From contig ML976701.1 in assembly GCA_010015655.1 (NCBI GenBank), positions 443,356-507,355 on the forward strand: a stretch of DNA of 64,000 nucleotides. Direction: 5' to 3'. This DNA comes from Bimuria novae-zelandiae CBS 107.79. Its lineage: Eukaryota; Ascomycota; Dothideomycetes; Pleosporales; Didymosphaeriaceae. Each line of letters begins with the position of its first letter. Within the stretch, counting starts at the first letter, position 1. Positions 56,119 to 64,000 of the stretch are shown here, one piece after another. Position numbers and translations under genes: made by a program. The notes beneath the pieces were generated by a model that saw only the letters and a program-made list of their open reading frames with translations, had not been told where the DNA came from and searched no databases.

Positions 56119-56907
56119 ATGAACAACTCGGCTGATCTACCCGACGGTCCATTTCCGGATCAAGAACATCACCAAACAGCCTGGTTCATCAGTCTTCCTA
56201 GAGCTAATCTATCAAACGAAGCGCAGGCAGCACAAAGCGCGATCAAGAACAATGTTGAAACCTTCTGGGCCGATGCTTCCAACAAACTCGCAGCCACCGT
56301 GCAAGGCAAAATCAAGGACCAGAAGCTAGATCCGAAGGATCTTGCTGCAGTTGCGTCATTCCGAGCGAAGTGCTTCGACTACTATGTTCGCAGCATCGCG
56401 ACCTGCATACAATCGGGCAACGAAACGGCTAAGCGAATGGACTTCCATGTCGCGCGCGAAGAGCTTCACCACAAGATCATGCTTGCGGCCCTTGAAGGCA
56501 TTGAGCTGCCCGCCACAGCCTTTCCGCAGCTGGACAAGGTGCTCGTCTCAATCGCCGACAGTGTAAAATCCGCAAGTTTAGAGAATCTGCAGGCTCGTTT
56601 GACGTTCTGGATCAGTCTGGCTATATACGAGAAGGACCTAGGAACGGGAAAGGTTATAACGAAATTGAGGACCTTCTTCTTTCAATCCAATGAGGCGCTA
56701 TCCAAACTGCTATCTGCAAAAGGCAGTTTCCACGAGATAGACTTTGTATTCGAGTACCTACAGTATGACGCGACATACAACAATGACATTTTTGCTCCGA
56801 TTGCAGGGGAGATTCAGAAAGACTTAGTCGATAAATGGAAGAAGAATATGGCGCAGTCGATTCTGGACGTCGAGGTCGCTAGCGAGGCTCCGCAACCGCC
56901 TAGATAG
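56119..56907 (+). CDS. uncharacterised helical protein (262 aa)
   Basis: Single exon. The protein is rich in predicted helix: QAAQSAIKNNVETFWADAS, LAAVASFRAKCFDYYVRSIA, EELHHKIMLAALEGIELP, LQARLTFWISLAIYEKDLGT, FFFQSNEALSKLLSAKGSF and IQKDLVDKWKKNMAQSILDV. No signal peptide or membrane segment. I do not recognise a family. Odd: directly after the TAG (56905-56907) the same frame continues with SQEDVIERMKKIMAQATIDV, which resembles the last helix KDLVDKWKKNMAQSILDV. A tandem repeat therefore seems to be cut by the stop. The gene is convergent with the 643-aa gene, leaving only 178 bp between stops. Confidence 0.7.
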   Translation: MNNSADLPDGPFPDQEHHQTAWFISLPRANLSNEAQAAQSAIKNNVETFWADASNKLAATVQGKIKDQKLDPKDLAAVASFRAKCFDYYVRSIATCIQSGNETAKRMDFHVAREELHHKIMLAALEGIELPATAFPQLDKVLVSIADSVKSASLENLQARLTFWISLAIYEKDLGTGKVITKLRTFFFQSNEALSKLLSAKGSFHEIDFVFEYLQYDATYNNDIFAPIAGEIQKDLVDKWKKNMAQSILDVEVASEAPQPPR

Positions 56908-57085
56908 AGTCAGGAAGATGTGATTGAGAGGATGAAGAAGATCATGGCGCAGGCGACTATCGATGTCGAACCCTGGCAGCGTCCCAGGGGATCCACATCT
57001 CGCGCGGTCAATGAAGGTGGTTTGGGGCACGGTGGCTTCGAAGAACAAGTGTATTACCGTACCATACAGAATGCAGCCTCAACAG

Positions 57086-59017
57086 CTATTCATCATCCAT
57101 CCTTGCTGCACTGTGCCCAGTCTGTCTTGTTCCATTTCCATGGCCATCACCTCCCTCCTTCCTCTCCCTCTTCACCTTCCTCCGCTCCTCCTCCGCCTCT
57201 AACAAACTCACCACCTTCATCTTCCCCGGCACCAAAAACCCCTCTCCAAACTCATACCTCTCTAGAAACCCCACCAGCGTCTTCCTATTCCCAACAACCT
57301 CGCCTTCCTCTTCTGGCTTCTTCTCCTCCTTATCCAAATCATCATGTCCATCCCCTTGCCCATGTTCATCTACGTCTAAAGAGGAAGACCGCTCCACGGA
57401 GTAGTGGGACCCAACCGCCCTCCTCCCCTCCTTATACCCCCTCGCCACCATCCCCTCAACCCCCTCCCCCCAATTCCCAGTATCCTCACCACACCACCTC
57501 CCCACATCCTTCCTTAGAGCCTCAACGCCCTCCTCCCCCACACTAACCTTCTCCGCTAGCTTAACTAGCCCCTCGAGCGGCGTCTCCCTCGCTCTCCTGG
57601 AATCTCTCCTCGCCGTCTGGACAAATTCGCGGAGATCCTCAGAAGAAACAGATGCAGCGAGGAGCACGAGGTTGGAGAGAAGGTCGATATACGCGAGAAG
57701 CGTGGACGCAGCGAGACCACGCAGTGGGAGCGGGAAAGACAGTGTCGAGATGTGTGGGAAAGGCGGGGGTGGAGCGGGGAGGGAGTCTTGTCTCTTATGC
57801 CCTCGGTCTTGTGTCTTCGCTGCACCTCTTTCCTCCTCCGCCTCGTCGGCGTCGCTAGGCGTAGACATCTCATGCGATGAAGGGTTTTCGTCAATACCCA
57901 ACCCCACGGCCACCCTCTTCCCCCTCCCGCCCGTGCGTCGCCCAATCTCCCGCACCAGCTGCCCAGCCCCGGGGCTGGATAGCATCTCGTCGAGCCGCTC
58001 CCACCAGCTCATGCCCTCCTCACCAAGTAGCTCATCTCTCCTTTGCACAACTTCATCCTCCTCCCTCACACCCCTCAACCAACTCTCTACTTTCCTCCTC
58101 CACGCTCTCTGCCTCCTCATCCCTCCCCTTCTATCCTCGCGCGCCTCCTCTCGGAAGTGTTTCCACAGGAGTATTCTCTCCCATCTTAAGCTTGCGATCT
58201 CGCGCTTGCACAAGAAATGACTCAGAGGGATGTAGGTAAGGAGATGGTACGGCGTAGCCAGAACGTTCAGTTCTCGCTCAAAAGCCGTGAGCAGGAGGAG
58301 GAGATTCCGCACCGCTTGCTCCTCCCAGACCACCGGCCCTGACGCAGCTTGGTAAAACTCCACCACGGGCACGCACCGCTCCCCCGGCAGAAACCTCAAC
58401 ATCCTCACCCCATCCTGCACATACGCATTCAACTTCCCCACCGCCGCAGTCAGACCCTCGACCTCCCTTCCCAATTCCCCCCTCCTCCCCAGCGCAACAC
58501 CGTGACGCTGCAGGAGTATCGGCAGCGTCCACACGCCCTCCTTATACGCCGCTCTCCCCTCTTCCTCACTCCCCACCCCATCGCCCCCTTGCCAGCTCTC
58601 GGGCATACCCACTTCCTCCCCCTCCCCCCTCGGCACTCCACGCAGCACCCACACATCTTTCCCCATTAGGGCGTCCCACCGCCTCCCCTCCTCCTCCCGC
58701 CAAGCCCTCCTCTTCCCCTCCCACGTCTCCCTCACATCATCCATCTCCTCGCCCGCCAAAACACCTCCTTCCCAAGGCGTCGGTGTCCAAAGCTCTATCT
58801 GTATATGCGCTATCTGACTCAGCGCTCTGTGCACGAGGTTGAGGCGGTGCTGCGCGCGGTCAGGCCCGGTCGAGCACCCAGGGTGGTAGTGCGCAGGGGC
58901 GAGAGCAAGAAGGGGGATGTGCAGGGAAACGTGTACGGGTGCGGTCGTTGCGGAGGCGGAGAACGAGAAGGCGCGGGGGGTGAGGGGGATGTGTGGTGTG
59001 GGTGGTATCGGGAGCAT
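57086..59017 (-). CDS. uncharacterised intronless protein (643 aa)
   Basis: A single minus-strand frame of 644 codons, far longer than chance, starting MLPIPPTPHIPLTPRAFSFS. Readable stretches include APVHVSLHIPLLALAP, LNLVHRALSQIAHIQIELWT, VPVVEFYQAASGPVVWEEQA, RNLLLLLTAFERELNVLATP, WERLDEMLSSPGAGQLV and LRGLAASTLLAYIDLLSNLV. Several long charged, low-complexity parts (Glu/Arg/Gly-rich) separate them. There is no signal peptide and no clear membrane segment. I recognise no domain. The coding strand is strongly G-rich over C, which leaves many open frames on the other strands that I treat as shadows. Confidence 0.75.
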   Translation of the reverse strand: MLPIPPTPHIPLTPRAFSFSASATTAPVHVSLHIPLLALAPAHYHPGCSTGPDRAQHRLNLVHRALSQIAHIQIELWTPTPWEGGVLAGEEMDDVRETWEGKRRAWREEEGRRWDALMGKDVWVLRGVPRGEGEEVGMPESWQGGDGVGSEEEGRAAYKEGVWTLPILLQRHGVALGRRGELGREVEGLTAAVGKLNAYVQDGVRMLRFLPGERCVPVVEFYQAASGPVVWEEQAVRNLLLLLTAFERELNVLATPYHLLTYIPLSHFLCKREIASLRWERILLWKHFREEAREDRRGGMRRQRAWRRKVESWLRGVREEDEVVQRRDELLGEEGMSWWERLDEMLSSPGAGQLVREIGRRTGGRGKRVAVGLGIDENPSSHEMSTPSDADEAEEERGAAKTQDRGHKRQDSLPAPPPPFPHISTLSFPLPLRGLAASTLLAYIDLLSNLVLLAASVSSEDLREFVQTARRDSRRARETPLEGLVKLAEKVSVGEEGVEALRKDVGRWCGEDTGNWGEGVEGMVARGYKEGRRAVGSHYSVERSSSLDVDEHGQGDGHDDLDKEEKKPEEEGEVVGNRKTLVGFLERYEFGEGFLVPGKMKVVSLLEAEEERRKVKRERKEGGDGHGNGTRQTGHSAARMDDE

Positions 59018-59474
59018 GACTTTTCAGTGAGGTGTGAATGCGAGCGTTGGAGTGGGTTTGGATGGAAAAGAGGTACATAACAAGTATAGTGGGTATGAGT
59101 ATGTCGTCCAAAGTTGTGAGTAATGGGAAAGAGAGTTGTGAAGTTTGCTGGTGCTAGGAGCAACGTGACATAAATAACAAAGAAACGGGTGGACGAGGTG
59201 TATGTCAAGGTCTGAGACAAAGAACATCAGCGAGACGTGGAAGACGATAAGACTAGGTTCCCAAACTATGTGCGTTGCCCAATGTAAAGCGGTCATTCTC
59301 CGCTGCCTACCTACCGCGAGCCACGGTCGTCTATACTGAAGTTTCGGTTCAGAAAAGCGCAAGGAAAGCCGACGAATAGGAAACTCTCTTGACAGCCTTC
59401 GTCCTCCTGTCGAGCAACGCCGAACACTCGCGCGTTACTCACCCCTATGCACCATGTACCGTCAAACGAGCCCC
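59018..59474. other. intergenic region
   Basis: Upstream region of the 643-aa gene and 3' UTR of SEC14. A minus frame at 59024-59362 has no protein features. Confidence 0.5.
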
Positions 59475-60697
59475 TTATGCTGCGTGGTGGGCGTTAGGGT
59501 TCACCGCGCCGGCCGGGGCCGCAGCAGGCTCCACGCCCTCGGGCCCAGCGCCCGTCAGCTGCTGCTGGGCACCGCCCTCTGTCGGCTCAGGCAGCTTTGT
59601 GTTATCGATAGCGCTCTTGTCCTCGTTCTTCTTCGCCCACTTGGGCGTCCTCACCCACTCCGGGTCCTGCCACGGGCCCGCGTCACTCAACTCGCAGCCG
59701 CCCTCACACGCACACGATCCACCAAATATCTTGGGTAGATTCTCAGCAGGCACCTGAGCGAGCAGCTCCTTTTGGTATCCGCTGCCGAGGATGTGGATCT
59801 TCTCAACGGTGACGGGGTCGAGGAAGCGTTTGACCATGCTCCAGACGCCCGAAAAGCCCCAAGGGGCGTTGATGATGTACATCTTACCGAGGCGCTCGGG
59901 ATAGTAGTTCTGCGAGATGGCGGACACGGCCTGGAGGTAGCCGTAGACGGACGTGGCCTTGGCGATGCCGACGCCCTTGAGGTCCATGATGGAGCACGAC
60001 GTCTCGAGGAGGTAGCCTGACTTGCGCGAGCAGGCGGGCAGGCGCGGATCGGCCATCTTCTCGTACTCGCAGACGAGGTTCTGGATCATGCGTTCTTGCG
60101 ACGTGATCTTGCCCATGGCGGTGAGGTCGACGTTGCCGAGCTGCTCGATGTAGACGGGGCGGCCATCCTGGGCGGCGTCAGCTTCTTGAGGGCAGGTGGA
60201 ATGTAGGTTCAGATTATACCTTGTCTGTCTTGTGGTAGTACTGCGGGTAGTACTTGAAGATCTGCGGCCGCTCCTTGTAGTCGAAGTTGCGCACCAGCTC
60301 CTTAACACCCACATCCGCGTACGTTGCCCGCCACTTTTCGCAGTCGATAAACCTGCACAAGCGTCAATCACCTCCATCCGTATCTTTAGTACCTGTTCGC
60401 ACTTACATCTGCTTGGAGAGCTCCACATTGAACTTTCGAGCACGCAAAAACCGCAGCTGTAAACAAATCAGTGCTGTTTTGACTCTCGACTTCTCTCTGA
60501 CGCACCAGAGTCAAAGTGTCCAAGTTCTTGGTGTACCCAGCCTGCTCCAGCATCGCCCTGAGCTGGTGGACCTGCGCATCCTGCTCTGGCGTCGTGTGGC
60601 CGGGGTGGCCGTTCTGGGGGGTGGGTGCAGTGGTGGGGTAGTCGTAATCGTCGTACTTGGGGTCGAGCTGGAGCTCTTTTGCGCCGGCGGCTGCCAT
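59475..60697 (-). CDS. SEC14: Sec14-type phosphatidylinositol/phosphatidylcholine transfer protein (355 aa)
   Basis: Four minus-strand exons: 60697-60506, 60456-60407, 60352-60220 and 60167-59475. Introns of 49, 54 and 52 nt keep the frame. The CRAL-TRIO N-terminal helical domain (residues of about 40-110) has [17 protein letters not shown] and [19 protein letters not shown]. The lipid-binding CRAL-TRIO domain (about 125-290) has [78 protein letters not shown] and [16 protein letters not shown]. It closely resembles yeast Sec14, which exchanges PI and PC at the Golgi and keeps diacylglycerol and PI4P available for vesicle formation. The Ala/Pro/Gly-rich tail of about 55 residues is extra compared with yeast. 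Confidence 0.95.
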
Positions 60698-61392
60698 ATT
60701 GGGTGTTGTATGGAATTAAGGTGCCGTTCTAGGGAGGCGTACAGTGTGGAGTGAACTGTAGTTGTGCCTCTGGATCGAGGAGACGTTGAGAAGGAAATGA
60801 CGATGGAAGTTGGGCTAGGCGCATTTGATCCAAGCTCAAGCGAACCGTCGCTGGACCCTGGTGCATGGCGCCCAGGACACGGTGTACGCAGACCGCCACT
60901 CTGTAATCCCTCACCGTGTCACACACCATTGCCAGCAGTCGAGCGTCCCAGTTGAACAGTGAAGCGCTAGTCAATCCAACCCCAGAGGGAGGAGACACGG
61001 CTCATTTCTGCTATCTAACTCATACATCCGCAGCACTAAAGACAAACATAATCCAGACCATTCTCCGCCAGATACACATCCACCTCTCCCAAACACCCTA
61101 CAGCCCCCGAAAAGGAGCCAAAAACCCTGCCAAAAGAGCTAAACGAGCGTTGCCCAAGGCCCACTACCCAAGAGCCAGATGCTGAGCAATCCACAAAACA
61201 CAACAAACGTCATGTCAAATTGCTTTGAACCTACCACTAATCCAGCCCTATATACCTTCCGTGACCGTCAACATGGGAAAAAGGACCTGAAACCCAAACA
61301 CCGACTGATGACGCCCAAACATGACAGACGAGGAGATCCACGAACGCGCCTATGCACACATTTCCAAGAAGAAGTCAACCGAAAAGGTCATT
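60698..61392. other. intergenic region between SEC14 and CCR4
   Basis: Promoter of SEC14 at the left and 3' UTR of CCR4 at the right. Plus-strand frames at 60916-61475 are antisense to UTR sequence and look like chance. Confidence 0.5.
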
Positions 61393-63788
61393 TTACCGTT
61401 GTCGGTCCCGGTCGCGATCTCGTCCCGGTCCGAAATCCGGCTCTACAATGGCCCGCTTCTCTTTTCGGCCCTTGACTGCATATTTGGCGAACAGGGCAAC
61501 GTGGTCGGATGGGAAGTGGTAGTTGGGGAATCCAGGCACGCGCTTCAGGTACTCCGAATCGATATCGCCGAGGAGCTCAACCACCTGCAACGTGTTTGTC
61601 GAGTACCAGATGTAGTCCAGTACACCAGTGAAGTTGGGAGTATAGTTGGTGAACTTGAGCTCACCGATTGGCGAGTAGCTGGACTTGAGACTAAAGGGGT
61701 GCGAAATGCCGTCTTTTGTCAGGTTACCGTACTTGCGGCTGCCGAGATCTTCGTGCTCGTGGGATATGCTACCGTTGCTAATGAAATCGTAGATGCCAGA
61801 CGTAGGCGTCGAGTTGAAGTCGCCGCACAATAGAAGGGGGATCTGAGTGCCATCTGCATATTCCATTGACGGTCCTGGCGCCTTCGTGTTATCTTCCTGA
61901 TTCTCGTCCTCGTCATCGCCGTTCGCATATCGATAGAGCACCTTGTCAGTGCAAGCAGGCATCTTTGCCCACTTGTTCGCAAACTTGGTGATCGACTCAA
62001 GCAAAATCGCCACTTGCACCATTTTGACGTCGGTGAATGCGGGATTCCAAAACACGTGGACGTTACCGACGATCAGCCTCGTACCTGTTGCTCGATTCTC
62101 TAGGAACGCAATGACTGCGATGTCGTCTCGGGGCATAACGCGATTGAAGATGTCGTGCTCTCCCTTCATGTCCGGACGATTGATTGCGATGTTCGTAAAG
62201 TCGATAACTTGCTTATCCAACAACACGTACCTATGCTGTTAGTTCAAAGGCAATAACGGAAGCGCAGGTAAACTTACTTGCTGTTCTTGTAGAACACGGC
62301 GCAACCATCTACGAGTTTGGCGTCCTTGTCTGCCATGGTCCTTGCCCGTGTCTTCTGCCAGAACATTCCCTTGTAATCATTGTGCGCTAGAGCCGGCCGG
62401 AAGAAATCATTGTAGCTTTCCAGGTCAATCTCTTGAAGGCAAAGTATGTCAGCGTTTCGATCCCGGAGTTCGGCAAGAATGGTCTCTCTCCGATGTTCCC
62501 AGTCCAAAGCGCCACTAGCAGTATATCCGTACTGTGAAGGAGTGCAGTATTTGTCACACAGGATATTGTAACTGAGAGCAGAAACCGTTTCTTGTTCGGG
62601 ACCTACTTCGTCAAGTTGAATAATGTCTCGTTCCATGGGTGCCTCAGGACCTGGTCGGGTTAGAAACACACATTTAAGACAATCAGTAGTGATTAACCTA
62701 CCTGGCGCAGTCTCACGGAAGTGCTCAATCAACTTGGACGTTCCGTGCTCTTCCATGATAATCTCCTTATGTTCGCTGGGAATCGGATTGCCATCGATAC
62801 CGAGTATCTCCAGCTGGAATAACGAGCCGAGCTCCGGTGGGAGGTAACTGATGTTATTATCAAAAGCGAGTAGTTGCTTCAAGTTGACGAGCATGCCGAT
62901 CTCTGGCGGCAGTGTGCGCAGCTCGTTCAGCGATACATCAAGGTGAGAGAGGTTCCTAAGTTTTCCGACACCTGCAGGGAGTGCGGAAAGTTTGTTGCAG
63001 TTGAGATAAAGCTTGGTGAGGAATCCGTACTGGAACAAGGTTGACGTCAAGGTTTTCAGGTTCTGCCCGCCAAAGTCAAGTATAGTCCAGACATGGTTTT
63101 CTCTGCCATCCTGCAACTGACCCGCGGGTCTATTACGCTCCTCTTTGTCAGACTCCTTTTGACCACCGTTGTTCGTGCCAGCTATCACATTTTTGTTGAC
63201 GCTCGGGTGGTTCCTGGCATGCGAATGGGACTGCGTCATTTCCCTTGCCGTTTGTGCCAACTTCATTTGTTCTGCCCAATGTTCACTGACCGGCTTGTTG
63301 AGCCCACTATGGACACTGCCCGGCGTACCATTTTGCATATGGTTTTGTCCGAAGTGAGGCTGTACGCTCGATATGCCGCCGCTAGAAACATTGTGCTGGT
63401 GGTTGAACTGATTCCCGTGCGCGCCCGTCCCGTGTTCCTGGTGCTGGTGGTACGTGCCGTGGTGTTGATGGCTTGGGTTGTGTTGAAAAGGCTTTCCTAG
63501 ATTCATCTGCGTAGTGTATCGTTGGTGACTATTGCCTCCGTTCATCATCACGTTATGGGCTTGGCTGCCGTGGCCATGCGCCTGGTTGAACATGCCGAAC
63601 TGCTGCGGCGACTGTGCGCCGGGCGAACGCGAAGGAGAAGGAGTGTCCGAGTTACTGAAAGGTATACGACCGCTGGTAATCGGCGACCGCACTCGGTTTG
63701 GGAGGTTTCGTGACGGGAGGTGAGTTTGTGCGTGTTGCGGGTAGAAAGCGTGACCTGGTCCCCTTTGATAGGCCGAGTAGTCGGCCAT
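61393..63788 (-). CDS. CCR4: CCR4 deadenylase, catalytic subunit of the CCR4-NOT complex (765 aa)
   Basis: Three minus-strand exons: 63788-62702, 62650-62278 and 62230-61393. Introns are 51 and 47 nt. Residues 1-230 are Gln/His/Asn-rich. Residues of about 240-340 are leucine-rich repeats (LTKLYLNCNKLSALPAGVGK, LSHLDVSLNELRTLPPEIG), which bind Caf1. From about residue 385 the endonuclease/exonuclease/phosphatase domain follows: LSYNILCDKYCTPSQYGY, ILCLQEIDLESYNDFF with the metal-binding Glu, LLLCGDFNSTPTSGIYDFI, and FPSDHVALFAKY near the C-terminus. The enzyme shortens mRNA poly(A) tails in the cytoplasm. Intron 1 is a multiple of three and stop-free, so an unspliced form would insert 17 residues between the repeats and the nuclease. 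A further upstream exon past 63788 cannot be excluded; an acceptor-like TAG precedes the ATG. Confidence 0.95.
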
Positions 63789-64000
63789 CTACAGACTTTG
63801 CGGGATCAAGGACAGGAGGAGCCCGGGGCAGCTGCGGTGAAGGTGGGTGGGCGCCCGGGGGAGGTACGTATTGTGCGCGGGTCAAGTCGGTAGAGGGGAT
63901 CGGAGACGCGCTTTTCTTCGTTCTAACATGGGCGGCTCTACAACGCGCCGTCATGTGCTGCACTGGGTCGCGCGTGGCCGTGGGGCATGTATCGAGTATC

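Noticed and set aside
57700..58669. Several plus-strand frames of 68-182 codons within the 643-aa gene
   Set aside because: Produced by the strong strand skew of the minus-strand gene.
63652..63963. Minus-strand Pro-rich frame overlapping the start of CCR4
   Set aside because: Different frame from CCR4, low complexity; probably 5' leader.
1..64000. CRISPR array, phage or bacterial operon
   Set aside because: Spliced genes and fungal families throughout; no regular spaced repeats seen.

Overview
The window is nuclear DNA of a filamentous ascomycete (Pezizomycotina; a Dothideomycete is my best guess, from gene style only). Four things point there: dense genes with introns of about 40-70 nt and GT...AG ends; fungal families (CP2 factor, three-KH protein, CENP-K/Sim4, Ole1-type desaturase with cytochrome b5, Cue3, Sec14, Ccr4); low-CpA, TA-rich transposon remnants full of TAG/TAA stops, the signature of repeat-induced point mutation (RIP); and a gap of 55 Ns.

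Layout. 1-4973: three decayed DNA transposons: a Fot1/pogo copy cut by the window edge, a Tc1/mariner copy and a pogo copy. 5942-6140: a small secreted protein gene that looks frameshifted. 7535-14757: a coiled-coil protein of unknown function and a CP2/grainyhead-type transcription factor, inside unusually long gene-free flanks. 18315-19606: an AT-rich TA-flanked element with long inverted repeats and no recognisable transposase. 22007-29274: a BTB protein with a Cys-rich tail, a three-KH RNA-binding protein, a CENP-K homologue divergent from it, and a secreted alpha/beta hydrolase. 30336-38311: a nested transposon island (a mariner remnant with the assembly gap; a pogo copy split by a solo LTR and by a Fot1 copy; an opposing pogo copy; a pogo fragment). 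38345-40772: damage zone at the island edge, with an aldehyde dehydrogenase pseudogene lacking its N-terminus and its catalytic Cys, and a membrane-protein gene split by a 231-bp MITE. 41242-64000: gene-rich euchromatin with a delta-9 desaturase (one frameshift), RPS20 divergent from CUE3, a second BTB protein, two small unknown proteins, a GPI-anchored S41-family peptidase, a 262-aa and a 643-aa unknown protein, SEC14 and CCR4.

The host genes are mostly housekeeping: translation and ribosome quality control (RPS20, CUE3), mRNA turnover and RNA binding (CCR4, KH protein), lipid metabolism and transport (desaturase, SEC14), kinetochore (CENP-K). They do not form a metabolic cluster. I found no new defence or biosynthetic system. 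The most informative signals are the nested RIP/transposon history, including un-RIPed islands in RIPed copies, and several precisely localised gene-breaking events next to transposons.
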